64,000 bases of DNA from the NCBI GenBank assembly GCA_004802725.1, contig SGPM01000045.1, positions 1 to 64,000 on the forward strand. The letters are read 5' to 3'. The notes under the pieces are model-generated. The model saw only the letters and a list, made by a program, of their open reading frames with translations, was not told the origin of the DNA and did not search any database. This document shows positions 24,580 to 37,266 of the stretch, piece after piece. A program made the position numbers and the translations under genes. The DNA comes from Antrodiella citrinella. Taxonomy: Eukaryota; Basidiomycota; Agaricomycetes; Polyporales; Steccherinaceae. Each line of letters begins with the position of its first letter. Positions within the stretch are counted from its first letter, which is position 1.

Positions 24580-25822
24580 CTACAACTTAGACTTGTGATA
24601 TTGCGTGTCATATTCGTTCCACTGTTGAAAAGCAATCTCATTACATCCTGACGCAATGAAGGCTTGCATCTGACTCGACGTACCCACGGCATCCATGACG
24701 ATAGGTCTTTCGAGAGCACGTCAGCGAACTTGATGGGTCTCTTCTCCACGAACGCTTTTGCCCCTTCTCGTGCGTCCGCCGCGTTCCCAAGGATGTGAAT
24801 TACCCTGGAATCCAACAAATGGTGTTCTTCTGGTGTGTCCGCTCCTCTCCACAGCAAAGCCTTGGTCATGGCGACAGCAGTCTGCGAAGTGTTCGCAGCC
24901 AGTTCTTTGGCAAATGCCAAGGCCGCAGGGAAGACCTCTCCCCGTGTGGGATAGGTTTCATGGAAGAAGCCTTGAAGGAGCGGAGACTTAGGACTGACCG
25001 TTGCGCCAGACAGTAAAAGTGCCGATGCCCGCGAGTGACCTAACATCCGTGGCAAAAGGTATGTCGAGACAGCTGTATGGTCCGGGACATATCTCAGGAA
25101 TGGAAGGATGGCATCATGACGGTGTTCTCACCTTCAGCCGCAATCCCTCGTCTTACAAATGGCATGGATAATTTTGCCCCCTCCCAAGCGAAGCGGAAGT
25201 CAAAGGGCACTTGGAATCCAGTCACGCCAACACCGGCCTACAAAGAATGTGAATGAGAAACGTTCTTCCTGGGGGCAAGACACTTACTGCATGTCCATTG
25301 ACAGCGACTACGGTAATCTTTCTGCACCGTAGGATAGCCAGAGCTACCATGCCTCCGGTATCCCTATGCGCTAGAAGACAGTCATCCTCCAAAGTGACAG
25401 AACTCGTCATTTTGTCGACATACCATGTGGTCCTTCCGTGCCCGGTGTAAACATCATATCCCATCCCTTTGAGATATCAGCCTGCGTACAATCATCAAAT
25501 TCTGAGCAATCTGCTTATCAGGCAAGAAGAAGCGACAGCCGTACCCCAGCACAGAATGCGGGCGCTGTGGGCTCGGCTGTAAAGACGACAACACGGACGC
25601 GGTCATCCTTGTCAAAGAGGTCGAAAGCCTTCACCAGTTCGTACGTGAGCGACTGGGAGAATGTGTTCCTCCTGTAGACACCTCGAGTTAGCACACTGCC
25701 TCCTGTGAATGAATGCTCGGTACGTACTGCTTCGCCCTATTCAACGTCACAATAGCAACCCCATCCTCAAGTCGCACGAGAATTTCCTTGAACCCAAGCT
25801 GCGCGTAATTTGGTAAAGCCAT
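24580..25822 (-). CDS. Peroxisomal enoyl-CoA hydratase/isomerase family protein with PTS1 (-SKL)
   Basis: Crotonase-fold enzyme of fatty-acid or related acyl-CoA metabolism. The ATG at 25822 gives MALPNYAQLGFKEILV, then VAIVTLNRAKQ, the fold's first strand. The substrate-binding loop TAPAFCAG and the oxyanion-hole segment AVNGHAAGVGVTG (interrupted by an intron) are present, followed by FAWEGAKLSMPFVRRGIAAEG. Without the last intron the frame runs into an unrelated C-terminus. With a GTACGT donor near 24681 and acceptor TTTTCAACAG it ends in NEYDTQYHKSKL, giving a canonical peroxisomal import signal. That ending strongly supports the splice. Substrate specificity (hydratase versus delta3,delta2-isomerase) cannot be decided. 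Confidence 0.85.
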
Positions 25823-26200
25823 ACTGCTACGGGTCGTATATGTTAAACTTCGACCGACGAGGGTCAGTGAGAAGGTCGCGGTTTGGTCGGTCCTATGAAG
25901 TGCAGTGCATGTCCTAGTTTGCCACAGTGATCTCGGTCAGCGCTATACTATGACCGAGGGATGCCCGCAGGTAGGCTAGCTAGCACTTGACGATGGTCGC
26001 ATGGATAGTATTGCATTGAAACATATTTCGTGCTCCAGTAATATCAGTGAGACGAAGTCACTAAGATTGAATATAGAATTTGGATTTGACTGCTCTGCCA
26101 GCGGGGTCAACGGCCCGTCAAGCCGGGAAGTATCGTGGCGCGTCACGGTTCTTGGCCTCGTAGTATCACCAACATTCTCAGTTCATTTGACCCTGCTGTA
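25823..26200. other. Divergent promoter region
   Basis: Between the enoyl-CoA hydratase (minus) and the PrpF-like gene (plus). GCTAGC-type short palindrome near 25976. No gene seen. Confidence 0.45.
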
Positions 26201-27545
26201 ATGTTCAGATTCTTCTCACTGTCGTGCTGAAATCTCACTAACACGAGCATTTTGGTATTCTCCCAGGTTTCGATCCCGTTACAGCGCATGCAGGGACCTG
26301 CGGACTCTCCATACACTGGCAAGGCTCGCACCACGCACCACCTGGAAAACAGCTTGCAGGACTTTGCATACCACGGCCAATCCTCTACCTGCCACTTTTC
26401 TGCGAGGTGGTACCTCCAAAGGTATCTTCATCAATCGCGCTCATCTTCCCGACGATCACTCAGAATGGGGTCCCATCTTCTTGGGCATAATGGGTTCTCC
26501 GGATCGTGAGTATGGTCGGCAACTCAATGGTATGGGAGGAGGCGTCTCTAGTCTATCCAAGATATGCGTTGTTGGTCCTGCTTCTCCCACTCAGAAGGCA
26601 GAAGGCATCGACGTAGAATACACGTTTGTCCAGGTCGGCATCCGGGATAGCGTCCTTGACTACTCTGGAAACTGCGGAAACCTATCCAGCATGATCGGCG
26701 TATTCGCCGTTGATGAAGGTCTCTGCCAACCTGTGACTCTTCCAGACCAGTCCGGTCTTGCGCTAGTTCGTTCGTTCAATACGAATACGAACAAACGCAT
26801 AGATACCACGTTCCCAGTATCGAATCAAAACGGTGTCATTACGCCTGTTCTGAACCTGGAACAAACTACGATGGCTGGTGTTCCGGGTAAAGCGTCCCAA
26901 ATCCTTTTGGAGTTCATATCACCTGGGGGTGCACGGACCGGAAAGCTTCTACCTACCGGCCGTGCAACAGACGGACTCGTTGTTACCTTTCATGGTTCGC
27001 AATATACCCTACATGCCTCTCTTGTTGATGCGACCAACCCTACCGTGTTTGTCACTTCAACCGCTATACACAGTCTTCTCCAAGAACTCCGGCTCACCTC
27101 ACCTCACGCTTCCATCGACTATTCCACCGATTCCACACTCTCATTGCTAGAAGAAATTCGTCGCCAGGGAGCTGAGCGCATGAATTTAGATTCCACAGCT
27201 CAGGCACAGCCTAAGATTGCTGTCCTAAGCCCTCCGTCCCTCGGAGATTCCTCCGACGGGGTCGATATAGTTATCCACGCGTTGTCTATGGGCGTCCTTC
27301 ACAAAGCGGTGCCCATGACCGTCGGGCTTTGTCTGGGTGTCGCGTCCGGCATCGAAGGGACAGTGGCATCGGCCATTGTGAAAAGATCGGGTGCGGCTCC
27401 GAGGCACGACGCGTCTCTACTGAGGATACGACACCCTGGCGGCATGGTCGATGTTGGTGCCGAGATCCTACCAGATGGAATGGCTAAAAGCGCCAAGGTC
27501 ATCAGAACGGGGCGTAGGCTAATGAAGGGGGCTGTGTGGTGGTAA
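26201..27545 (+). CDS. PrpF-family isomerase, probably mitochondrial
   Basis: PrpF/AcnD-linked proteins of the diaminopimelate-epimerase fold isomerise 2-methylaconitate or related tricarboxylates. The body (26364 on) has PATFLRGGTSKGIF, REYGRQLNGMGGGVSS, the catalytic-Cys segment DYSGNCGNLSS, and the C-terminal GGMVDVGAEI, all typical. The body has no in-frame ATG at its start. A small first exon at 26201-26220 with an intron of about 46 nt (CTAAC branch, TTCTCCCAG acceptor) adds MFRFFSLFRSRYSACR and then more Arg/Thr/Leu-rich sequence without acidic residues except one, as in a mitochondrial presequence. The donor is weak (GTCGTG, or GTGCTG two bases on). Substrate uncertain; the methylcitrate cycle is a reasonable guess. 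Confidence 0.8.
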
Positions 27546-28083
27546 GATTTGATGATAGGTGGTCAAGCTAGGTGAGTGTCCGTTTTCTGCGCCGCAGATA
27601 AAAGCGCAGCACGCAGCACGCTGACTAGAGACACCATAACATGCAACCCTAGCCGTGCCATTGCTGCACAATAATTGTCGAATTTCTTGGTAACAGTTGC
27701 GGAAAGCCAGTGGGTCGCTGAGTGTGTTTTGCGGTACCGCGACTAACTGAGGAGGTAGACGGATTCGGATAATGCCGCCACAGAGCGCTATTTTGGTCCA
27801 CTTGCTAGTTCTGTATTCGCTCCCTCTCTATGCATCCAGATTGAATAAGGTGATAGCATTAGCGGAGTCCTCAGTCCATGCTGATTCAGCGTGAACCTCG
27901 GTTCAGTGGTAGCAAAATCGTTCCCACAGAGATCTATATCTCATCGTCCCAGTATAGCACGCAATGGAATCAAAGCTGTTGGTTCTCACTTGGTGGCAGC
28001 CGTATATAAAGGCTCCAGTTGAGTTCATACGGATTCAGCATCCTCAATTCCCTCCATACCTCCTTTCCAGCTGAAACCCCAAC
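27546..28083. other. Intergenic region with promoter of the epimerase-like gene
   Basis: No gene seen. Contains the TATATAAA box listed separately. Confidence 0.5.
28003..28010 (+). promoter_or_regulatory. TATATAAA box of the epimerase-like gene
   Basis: A consensus TATA box 74 nt before the ATG at 28084, followed by a C/T-rich leader. The spacing is normal for fungal core promoters and suggests a regulated gene. Confidence 0.55.
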
Positions 28084-29250
28084 ATGCGAGTCCTGATCAT
28101 TGGGTTCGTGATGACTTCTTTATTCGAGTTGTCCGACTCACACTCATCACATTCTCTTACAGTGCTACTGGCTTCATCGGTCTCCCAGCGGCACAGGCTT
28201 TAGTTCGTGCTGGCCATGTCGTCTTCGGATTGGCACGCACCCCAGAGAAGGCCAAACTCCTGGCAGTTGAGGAAAGTGAGTAACAGCGATGCACCACACT
28301 CTCGACGCTGTACTGATTATCGTTGCCATTCAGTTGTACCCGTCTCCGGTGATGCTAGTGATCCATCCAAATGGATTGACCTGGTGGCCACGATCGACGT
28401 CATCATTGAGGCCATCGGCGGCACGATGGAGCTTCCCCAGTTGTCTACGAAAGTGTTGAATGCAGTCTCAGAGGCTTCCCAGAAGCTTCGCCCAGCGGGC
28501 TCAGCTAAAATGTACGCACATCCGCCTCTAACTCTGTAACAGAACTCATCATGGTTTGAACGTCTCCAGTGCGTACATCTACACCTCAGGCGTATGGGTT
28601 CATGGCGATGACCGCAAGAACTACGTTACCGACACCACACCCATCGTCAACCCCGCAGCTTTGGTTGCATGGCGCCCTGCTCTGGAGAAACTCGTCGCCA
28701 CACATACAGTTTTGAACGGTATCGTCGTTCGTCCGGGCCTCGTCTACGGCCGCAGCGCTTCACTCCTCGCCTCCGCATTCGCCGCACCGACTGGCAAAGT
28801 GCTCTGGCCGGGAACGCCTGGAGGCCGCCTCAGCGTCGTCCATACTGACGATCTCGCCGAGTTCTACCTGTTGGCATCAGAGAAATCCGCGGTCCTTGCG
28901 GGACAGATCTTTGATATCGTCAACGACGTTACTGAGAGTGTCGATGACGTCCTCGCTCGTGTCGTGAAGGTGAACGGAGCGAGCGGATACGAGTACTTCA
29001 CCCCCACCAATCGTATGTACAATCCCTCAAAGCATACAGCTTGCACGACTGACGAGCGGTTTTCTGTTGCTTAGCTTTCGAAGCTGCCATTGCCTCGACC
29101 AACCTCATCAGACCCCACCTTGCCCGTGCGTTGTTGGGATGGGTTCCGAGGAAGGCTGGACTGGTTGATGGATTGGAGACCTACTACGCTGCCTTCAAAG
29201 CGGCAAATTCAAATGAGGACGCGTGGTCCGCGTACACTGCGGCAAAGTAA
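28084..29250 (+). CDS. NAD(P)-binding epimerase/dehydratase-like (extended SDR) protein
   Basis: The start MRVLIIG joins, over an intron, to ATGFIGLPAAQALV, forming the Rossmann loop GATGFIG of atypical/extended SDR proteins. Then follow GLARTPEKAKLL, a segment ending VSSAYIYTSGVWVHG (Tyr in the active-site region), GIVVRPGLVYG and RLSVVHTDDLAEFYLL, as in nucleoside-diphosphate-sugar epimerase relatives. The last exon gives GLVDGLETYYAAFKAA and TAA at 29248-29250. Five exons. This subgroup is common in fungi and usually annotated only as NAD-dependent epimerase. No cluster partner suggests its substrate. Confidence 0.82.
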
Positions 29251-29546
29251 GGAAGATCAATATTTGACGTCGCATGTATGCTGTTTGCAAAGAAGACGAA
29301 AAGTGTCTCGGTTTGAGGTCAAATATCCTGTATTTTCTTGCACTGGAATGTTGATTGTGAACCTTGGGTGAAACTTTGCGACCAAACCATTTACGACGAA
29401 AGTAGGCGGATCCGATTGACAGACTGCGACATACATAAACAAGACCAGTGGGAATTAAACACCAAAAATACATGTAAGAAAGCAAGATAGCAAATATGAG
29501 AGCATGGAATATAGTATGTAAAAACGTCCCTGCAGGAAACACAGCA

Positions 29547-32500
29547 TTATGACGATACGATAGGAGGGAAGGTGACGCTGGGAATTTTCATGATCCTGAG
29601 TCCAGCGATAAATCCAGTCCATTTGGATTCATAGTCTCGTCTTGCTTGAATGACGCTCAATTGCGCAGACGATGGCGAATTCAACGTGAGGACCCAAGCG
29701 TATTGAGAAAGCCTGCCCTGCTGGACAAGCTTCACGCAGTTGAGACCTTCCCTGAGAGTGGGAACGCCTAGATGACCTCCGACATTCGTCGCAAGATCGA
29801 CGATATGATTCTCATTCGCTGCAAACTGACGGCCCCAGTGAGATTTGGAATATTGCAACGAATGGACGATTTTGGGCTTACCGAATAGCTTGGGGGACAC
29901 AATGAGATGGAATGTCCTTCATTCACTTGACAATACAGATATGCTGCTTGCCAAGACACAGGTGAGATCTTCGTGAGCTCTTCTGGAATAACCTGCCCGC
30001 ACCTGCTGAGGATATCATAGAGTTCCTCAGCACGGTACGTAGCCAATGTAAGACTTTTGCTGTCAGAAAGGTCGCTAATAGAAGAGTCAGCGAAAATTAG
30101 ATGCGTGAAGTTGGAAAGAGACTGACTCGTTGGTCTTCTCGGAGCGACTGGCCCATCGCATTAGCTGCTCGATATCCTCATGCCCCAACGTGAACTCTAA
30201 ATCCGACGTGGTAGACTTATTGGATCCCCATACAATGCTCATAATCTGGACAGAAGGCCCATACGCAGGTCCAGTAGCGCGAGGTACATTTGTCGAAAAT
30301 ACACCTAGAGGAGCTCGTTCACTAGACTGCGTGGGTTCCAAAGGAGACGCTGAGGCCTCATCAACAGCCATAGATTGCTCAGGCGGCGGAGATGTCGAAG
30401 CAGACATAGCATCCCCATTGAGCACAGCGGTAGGAGATGCGAGTCTCACGTCGCCATTGACGTGAGGCACGGGAGGTATGGAGGGAAGCGAAGATTCCGC
30501 TCTCACCTCACCAGCCTCTGCTGGCTGAGGTAGTGGCGTTGCCGCCGGCGAAGGTGTCACCTCGCCATCCTCTTTTCCATCCATGATCTGGGAGAGCAGG
30601 TGGAGAACTGGCTTCTGCGGCGGAAGAGCAGATTCTGCAGAAGGAGCAGTAGGTATAATCTCCTTGTTGCCGTTCATGGCGACGTCGGGAGCTAGAGCAG
30701 CAGAGGTGGCTTCCTTGTCAACGACCATAGCGACTTCGGCGGCGGCTGGGATGGCTGCTTGCTTGATCGCGGGACTCGAGACCATCGTGATAACCGGACT
30801 TGCAGCAGGAACACCGCTAGTCCGCCTGCGCTGGGGAGACGGCATGTCTGCATTTGCACCCCCCGACAACGCTCTCTTTCTAACATTGACAGCGAGAGGT
30901 ATATCTACACTCTCCGGAGACGAAGGCATCAGCTCGTCTTCCTCCGAAGGGGTTGGCATCAGCATAACGGCAGGCATAGGCTGTATGGCTAGTTGCGCAG
31001 TGATGGCCTCGGGCTCAAGATGCGATGCAGAACTTCCGGTAACGACTGAGGGCCCAGCAACGGTCTCCTTCGAAGGTGTCTTTACTGGCGACCTGGGTGG
31101 TATACGGATTTTGAGAGACGTAGACGTAGCTGGTGTGTCAGGTGTCTTGTCGGGAGCGGACTCTGTTTCTGTAGGCCGCATATCCGTACTTCGTATCCCT
31201 GGAGGGCGTCCTCTCTTCTTNTTCTTCTTCGGAGTTACCGCGCCAATAATGGGAGCTGGCTCCATGAGCCCGTTCTGTGTGACAGTGGGCCCCTCCGTTT
31301 CGTGCGTCGGCGGGGTTTGCATATCAGTAGACACGTCGAAGGAGGGGGTTGGGAGAGNGCGGACACCTGGNGGCCGTCCTTTCCTCTTCTTGGGCGACCC
31401 CGATGATGTAGAGTGNGCTGTGAATGGACTNNGCTGGAGAGAAGGAGTCGATAATACTGGGACAGACGAGNCTGATGGTTCAGAAGTGGATGTAGAGGCA
31501 GCAGATGGGACCGAGGGTTCTTCTATGATAGCCAGTGCGGTTGGCGCGGTATTCTTGGTCGATGCATCGCTGATCACTTGAGCAGCAGTCTCTAAGGATG
31601 AGGGCTTGCTCGATNGAGGTGACTTCTGCTTTTGCGCCGCATCTGAACCCGAGGCTTCTTGAATCGCAGTCGCTGCGGTAGCGTGNACGATCGTAGTGTC
31701 AGTNCCTGCCGTGAAGTCCGATAACGGTCTTTGGCCCTCCACCGTGGGAGAAACCGACCACTCTTCACNGACAGCCACTAAGTCAGCCTTAGGAACCTCG
31801 ACGCNGTTCTCGACAAGTAGATGGTCAGCTACGGGNTCGGGCTTCGTTGTCTGAAGAACATGCTGCGANATAGATTCCGGAAGGCTTTCACTAAGCGTAG
31901 GCGCAGCGACATCAACAGCCATAGAATCGGCNACTGAGTTCAGTGTGGTCTTGGCCGCTGAATCGTCCGCGACTGCGTCGTTGACGACTGAGCCAACATC
32001 TGTGACATCAGGAACTGGAATNTTGGGAATGGCGTCGGTCTTTGTAGTGGCAATGGTAGCAGCAAGTGTGTTGACATTTGCATTGGNGTCGACTGGGGCT
32101 TCAGACGTCGTTGCTTGTGACTTCTGTTGCCCAGCGAACCACTCCAAATCACCGTCCAGGAAACCTTTGTTAATCGATTTCCTAATCTTCGGCTTCTGTT
32201 TAAGTTTTGGGTTCATGGTCGGAGGAGCAGATACAGCAGAGTCTGATAGTACGACAAAGTCCGATGGAGAGTTTGGGGAGGTCANCGTGGGAGTAGGAAG
32301 AGCAGTAATGGGGGAAGCAGTNATGGAAGCAGAAGGAGAGGTCCCTTGTCTGTGGACAAACAAAGGATCCCTTTGAACAATAAGCGACCGAAGGCTGGTA
32401 ATTGTACTGACCGTGACCGCGACGTAATACCTCCGTGCAGGGCGCTATCATCGATGCTGATGGTTTGAAGCAANAGATCAACGCGTTCTTGGATGCGGGT

Positions 32501-32996
32501 CAGTTGCGGCATAAAACTGTAATGCACGGAAGGTCTCACCTCGCAAGTCTTTCTCCGCAAACGTTCCTCGGAAGGATGACACAGTTTGAATCAGCCGTAC
32601 ATACGACTGGATCATAGGAGGCAATGATTCAGGCCGCCAATATCTGAAGACTTGGAATTGTACAGGAGGAACATCGGGTCTGTAACAACGGGAGACGGAA
32701 AGCAGGGCCGTCTGGAAGGTGTTGGGTACATATTAGTAGAGCATCGCGTGGGTCGCCGGTGACGGACCTCAAGAAGTTCGACGATCTGTGACGCATAAGT
32801 GATAATGTGAGACATGAAAAAGTATATCACTCACAAGCGTCCGAACAACTGGATAATAAGCTTTCGCGTCTCCCAGCCATCTCGCGAGCTCCTCTGCTGC
32901 ATGGACAAATACAGCGAGATTAGGTTCCGTCTGAGCGAGGCGTCTTTTGATGTCAAGAAGGATGTTTTGATTTTTAGCGTAAATGCTTGTGGTCAT
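29547..32996 (-). CDS. Large AT-hook protein, low-complexity middle, function unknown
   Basis: The ATG at 32996 begins MTTSIYAKNQNILLDIKRRL. Introns with good sites then join ...YYPVVRTL, IVELLE, TALLSVSRCYRPDV, ...FAEKDLR, ERVDLLLQTISIDDSALHGG and SPSAS. The N-terminal ~170 residues look folded and helical. A long Ser/Pro/Thr/Ala-rich stretch follows (32330-30250) with two AT-hook-like motifs, KKRGRPPGIRS and KRKGR.PGVR, plus basic patches such as NVRKRALSGG. A folded C-terminal part (MSIVWGSNKSTTSDLEFTLG; LATYRAEELYDILSRCGQ) runs to TGA at 29547. Probably a chromatin-associated protein, by inference from the AT hooks only. About 20 single N bases fall inside the main exon (31221-32474). The C-terminal exon borders near 29850-29950 are uncertain. 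Confidence 0.7.
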
Positions 32997-33260
32997 GGCG
33001 AGACATGGAGGGTGTTTCTGTCTCTCGGTGAGCGACACTGAGTACAATGAGGAGGATCACGGGCAACGACCTGTGTCAATACTGTTCGATTATTTACGTG
33101 AATAATATTGTGCATGCAGCTTAGAACGCCAGCGTAAGTTATCCGATAAGCGAATGACGCGGCATGATCGTTCGCTCAGTCATCCTTTTGGGACACAGAC
33201 TCTGGTCCACGTCTCTTTCCCTTCCTCCTCTCCTCCTCTTCCTCTCGTTTTCTCCCCTGC

Positions 33261-36200
33261 ATGAATCTCATTGGGAGGATCAGGTGTCCACCTTCGTTGG
33301 CACGGTCATGTAGTCCAAGGTTCACCGTCCAAGGCGAAGCGGGCCCGTCTCGTCCACGTCTGTACAAGACCAGGCTCGCGACCAGGTCTTCGCTGGTCGA
33401 ACGACGATATTTCAACACGTCCACGGTCACGGATTTCCCTCCCTCTCAGCCTTTGCGCCATCCAAGATGGGTGAACAACACCGGGCTGCAGGCCCCGGGC
33501 CCGTCGAAGCCATCTACGACATCCGGTAACACTATTGTCAGTCCGGGAGGGGAGCGCCACGAACCACATCGTGTGCAGGAAGTTCGAATGGATAGTCCAG
33601 AGGATGGCTCGGCACCTCCAGCTTCCTCTGCGCCACCGCCTTCGTCTTCGTCGTCTGGTGACGGCTCCGACAACGCGGGCTCTGACCCGCCGCCGTCCCC
33701 TCCACCCGATCCTCCAGCACCACAACAAACGTCCATATCCAAACAATCTGTCCCGGAGATTTACCCTGAAGTATTGGCCCTACCTATCGCTCGTCGTCCA
33801 CTCTTTCCCGGTTTCTACAAAGCTGTCGTCATTCGGAACCCTGCCGTGGTGGCTGCAATTAAGGAGATGATGCGTCGCGGCCAACCTTACCTTGGTGCGT
33901 TCTTGCTTAAGGATGAGCATGCCGACAGCGACGTTATCACGGATATCAACTCGGTACACCCTGTCGGTGTCTTCGCACAGATCACGAGCGTATTTGCCGC
34001 GAATACCGGTCCTGGTAGCGATTCCAAGGAGGAAGGGCTAACAGCTGTACTCTATCCGCATCGTCGCATTCGCATTACGGACCTTGTCAAAGCTGGAGAT
34101 ACAAGTACGGCCTCGGTCCAGGTTGAACCGCAAGCTTCTTCACCAGCGACGCCTGAAGAGGAGCAGACATCCGCGGTTTCTACAGAAGTCGAGGAGACAT
34201 TGCCAACACCACCTCCTTCACCGGACTCTTCCACTCCGTCATCGAAGCCTCATCATATCACCCCTGCCTTCCTTCAAACGTCATTCTTGCAGCAGTACAA
34301 CATCTCTGTTGTGCGCGTGGACAACCTCGTCACGCAGCCGTACAACAAGGATGACCAGTACATTCGAGCCTTCATGTCAGAAATCGTCTCGGTCTTCAAG
34401 GACATCGCGCAGCTGAATCCGCTCTTCCGCGACCAGATTACCAACTTCTCCATCAACCAAGTCGCGTCGAATGTCTTTGACGAGCCAGACAAGCTAGCAG
34501 ATTTCGCTGCTGCTGTTTCCACTGGCGAGGTTGGCGAGCTGCAGGACGTGTTGGAGAGTTTGACGGTTGAAGATAGGCTGCGGAAGGCGTTACTGGTACT
34601 CAAGAAGGAGCTTATCAACGCTCAGCTCCAGAGCAAGCTCTCCAGGGACGTTGATAGCAAGATTGCGAAGCGCCAGCGTGAGTACTACTTGATGGAACAG
34701 TTGAAGGGTATCAAGAAGGAGCTTGGCATGGAGTCGGATGGGAAGGACAAAATGATCGAGAAGTTCAAGGAGAGGGCTGCGGCGCTGATGATGCCAGAAG
34801 GTGTCAGGAAGGTCTTCGATGAGGAGCTGAACAAGCTCACTCACCTCGAGCCGGCAGCATCAGAAGCAAACGTTACGCGCAACTATCTGGAATGGCTCAC
34901 ACAGGTACATTCACATTCACTGTCCTTTTGTTCAGACACTTACATCGCGCCTAGATTCCGTGGGGACAACATTCCAAGGAGAACTTTTCGATTGCCCACG
35001 CCCAAACGGTCCTTGACGAGGATCATTATGGCTTGAAAGACGTGAAGGATCGCATACTCGAGTTCCTTGCTGTGGGCAAACTGCGCGGCACAGTCCAAGG
35101 CAAGATCATCTGTCTTGTTGGTCCACCCGGTGTTGGCAAGACATCCATTGGAAAATCAATTGCTCGCGCTTTGGATCGCCAGTTCTTCCGATTCTCAGTT
35201 GGTGGTCTAACGGATGTCGCTGAGATCAAGGGACACAGGCGGACTTACGTTGGGTACGTCTATTCTTCATAATATCGTAGGCGCTGTTGACATTGGTATA
35301 GGGCACTTCCGGGAAAGATTATTCAAGCTCTCAAACGTGTCGGTACCGAGAACCCTTTGGTACTGATCGACGAAGTGGACAAGATTGGTCGCGGTCACAA
35401 TGGAGACCCGTCAAGCGCGTTGCTCGAGATGCTGGATCCTGAGCAGAATACTGCATTCCTGGACCATTACATGGACGTTCCTGTCGATCTCTCTAGGGTG
35501 CTGTTCGTATGCACAGGTATGATTTTCATCATACCGCGGGGTTTTTATACTGAATGTCATCTGCAGCGAACGTTCTTGATACCATTCCTGCGCCTTTGCT
35601 GGATCGTATGGAGGTTCTTGAGGTCAGCGGGTATGTCTCCGAAGAGAAGGCAGTCATTGCGGACAAGTACCTCGGGCCTCAGGCCAAGGAGGCATCCGGG
35701 TTGAAGAACGCGGATGTACAATTGGAACCTTCTGCTATTGACATGCTCATCAAGTATTACTGCCGAGAGAGCGGTGTCAGGAACTTGAAAAAGCACATTG
35801 ACAAGGTGAGCACATATGCGAAAGCGTAGAATATACTTCGTACTGATAACAAGCCAGATCTACCGCAAGGCCGCTTTGCGACTGGTCCGAGATCTAGGTG
35901 AAGACGTTTTCCCCGAACCAGCACCCGCTCCCGACGTCAAGCAGGTTGCAAGTTCAGACAGCACTACGACCGTTGAGAAGCAAGATGCTCCGATCAACGA
36001 GCCTGCTGCTCCTGAAGCCGGTGCGCCGGCTAAGGAAAACGCATCTCCCGAACGCATCGTCACAACTGAACAGCGAGAGCCCTTGAAGGTTCCGGACACC
36101 GTTCATGTACGGATATCCCCTGAGAACTTGAAAGACTACGTCGGGCCTCCGGTCTATCAGAAGGATAGACTGTACGTTTCACCTCCTCCAGCGGGTGTGA

Positions 36201-36891
36201 GCACTGGTCTGGGCTACTTGGGTAACGGTTCTGGTGCTGTCATGCCCATTGAAGCTACGGTATGTTCTGCGTTAGTTTTTGTTTCGTCTAGATATTGATT
36301 TGTGTGGTGTCCTAGACCATGCCCGGTAAAGGTGGCCTCCAGCTTACTGGAAAACTCGGTGAAGTCATCAGGGAAAGTGCCCAGATCGCGTTGAGCTGGG
36401 TGAAGGCACATTCGTGCGAACTCGGTATCACTGCTACCGTCAATGACCAGTTCTTGCATGATCGTGACATCCATGTTCACATGCCCGAAGGCAGTATCGG
36501 CAAGGAGGGTCCCAGCGCGGGAACTGCTATTCTGTCAGCGTTTGTATCGCTGTTCACGAAGTCGAAGATCAGCCCCGACATTGGTAAGTCAATTGTGTGT
36601 TCCTCGCATATGTTTTCTTATTCAGTTTCGCTAGCCATGACCGGAGAAATCACCTTAGTCGGTCAGGTCCTTCCCGTTGGCGGTTTGAAGGAGAAGATCC
36701 TCGCTGCTCATCGTGCTGGTATCAAGACCATCATCGCTCCCGAAGCAAATCGATCTGACATCGAGGAGAACGTCCCGGAGAGCGTGAAGACAGGTATTCG
36801 CTTTGTGTACGTGGAGAATGTCCGCGAAGTCCTGCAGGAGGTATTCCAGGGACAACCTGTAGCAGATCGGTTGAAGGATACCCTTTCGTGA
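33261..36891 (+). CDS. PIM1: Mitochondrial ATP-dependent Lon protease
   Basis: Matrix AAA+ serine protease that removes misfolded and oxidised proteins. The ATG at 33261 gives an Arg-rich presequence ([20 protein letters not shown]), then a long Pro/Ser linker. Next comes the Lon N-terminal substrate domain ([19 protein letters not shown]), a coiled region ([18 protein letters not shown]), the Walker [16 protein letters not shown], Walker [12 protein letters not shown], and [19 protein letters not shown]. The protease domain has catalytic Ser in [15 protein letters not shown] and Lys in [14 protein letters not shown] Pro/Ala/Glu-rich insert of about 70 residues (35900-36110) sits before the protease domain, as in fungal Pim1. 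Six or so introns. Stop TGA at 36889-36891. Confidence 0.95.
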
Positions 36892-37266
36892 AATGCTGTA
36901 CACACTCACTACGCTATCCTTCGCAATTTAGTTCCACGATAGGCCCTAATATCCATCGACCTAAGTATCTAGATAGATTTTCATCTGTATACTACAATGC
37001 ACTACCAGTATCCAAACCAGTATCACAATCCAGCTCATGAAATAACTTGGACTGTTCGATCTTCGAAGGCCAAATGAGTCATACACAGGATATTGGCGCG
37101 GTAGCAACTCACACTGTTACCCTCAACCGCCACCATCGGCCATCCTTGCGATCCTCTCTCTTACTATCGACCAACCGTCTTGAGGGTCACACTCGAGATT
37201 TCTGCAAGCAAATCAACCGCAGGCCTAGCGTACATCGAGACCAGTCCAACCTGAGGCGCTCGATAA
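36892..37266. other. Intergenic region
   Basis: 3' flank of Lon and promoter of the cytochrome b5-like gene. Nothing else seen. Confidence 0.5.

Noticed and set aside
27890..27935. GGTTCAGTGGTAGC, similar to the D-arm/A-box of tRNA-Gly
   Set aside because: No matching T-arm or acceptor stem follows; not a tRNA.
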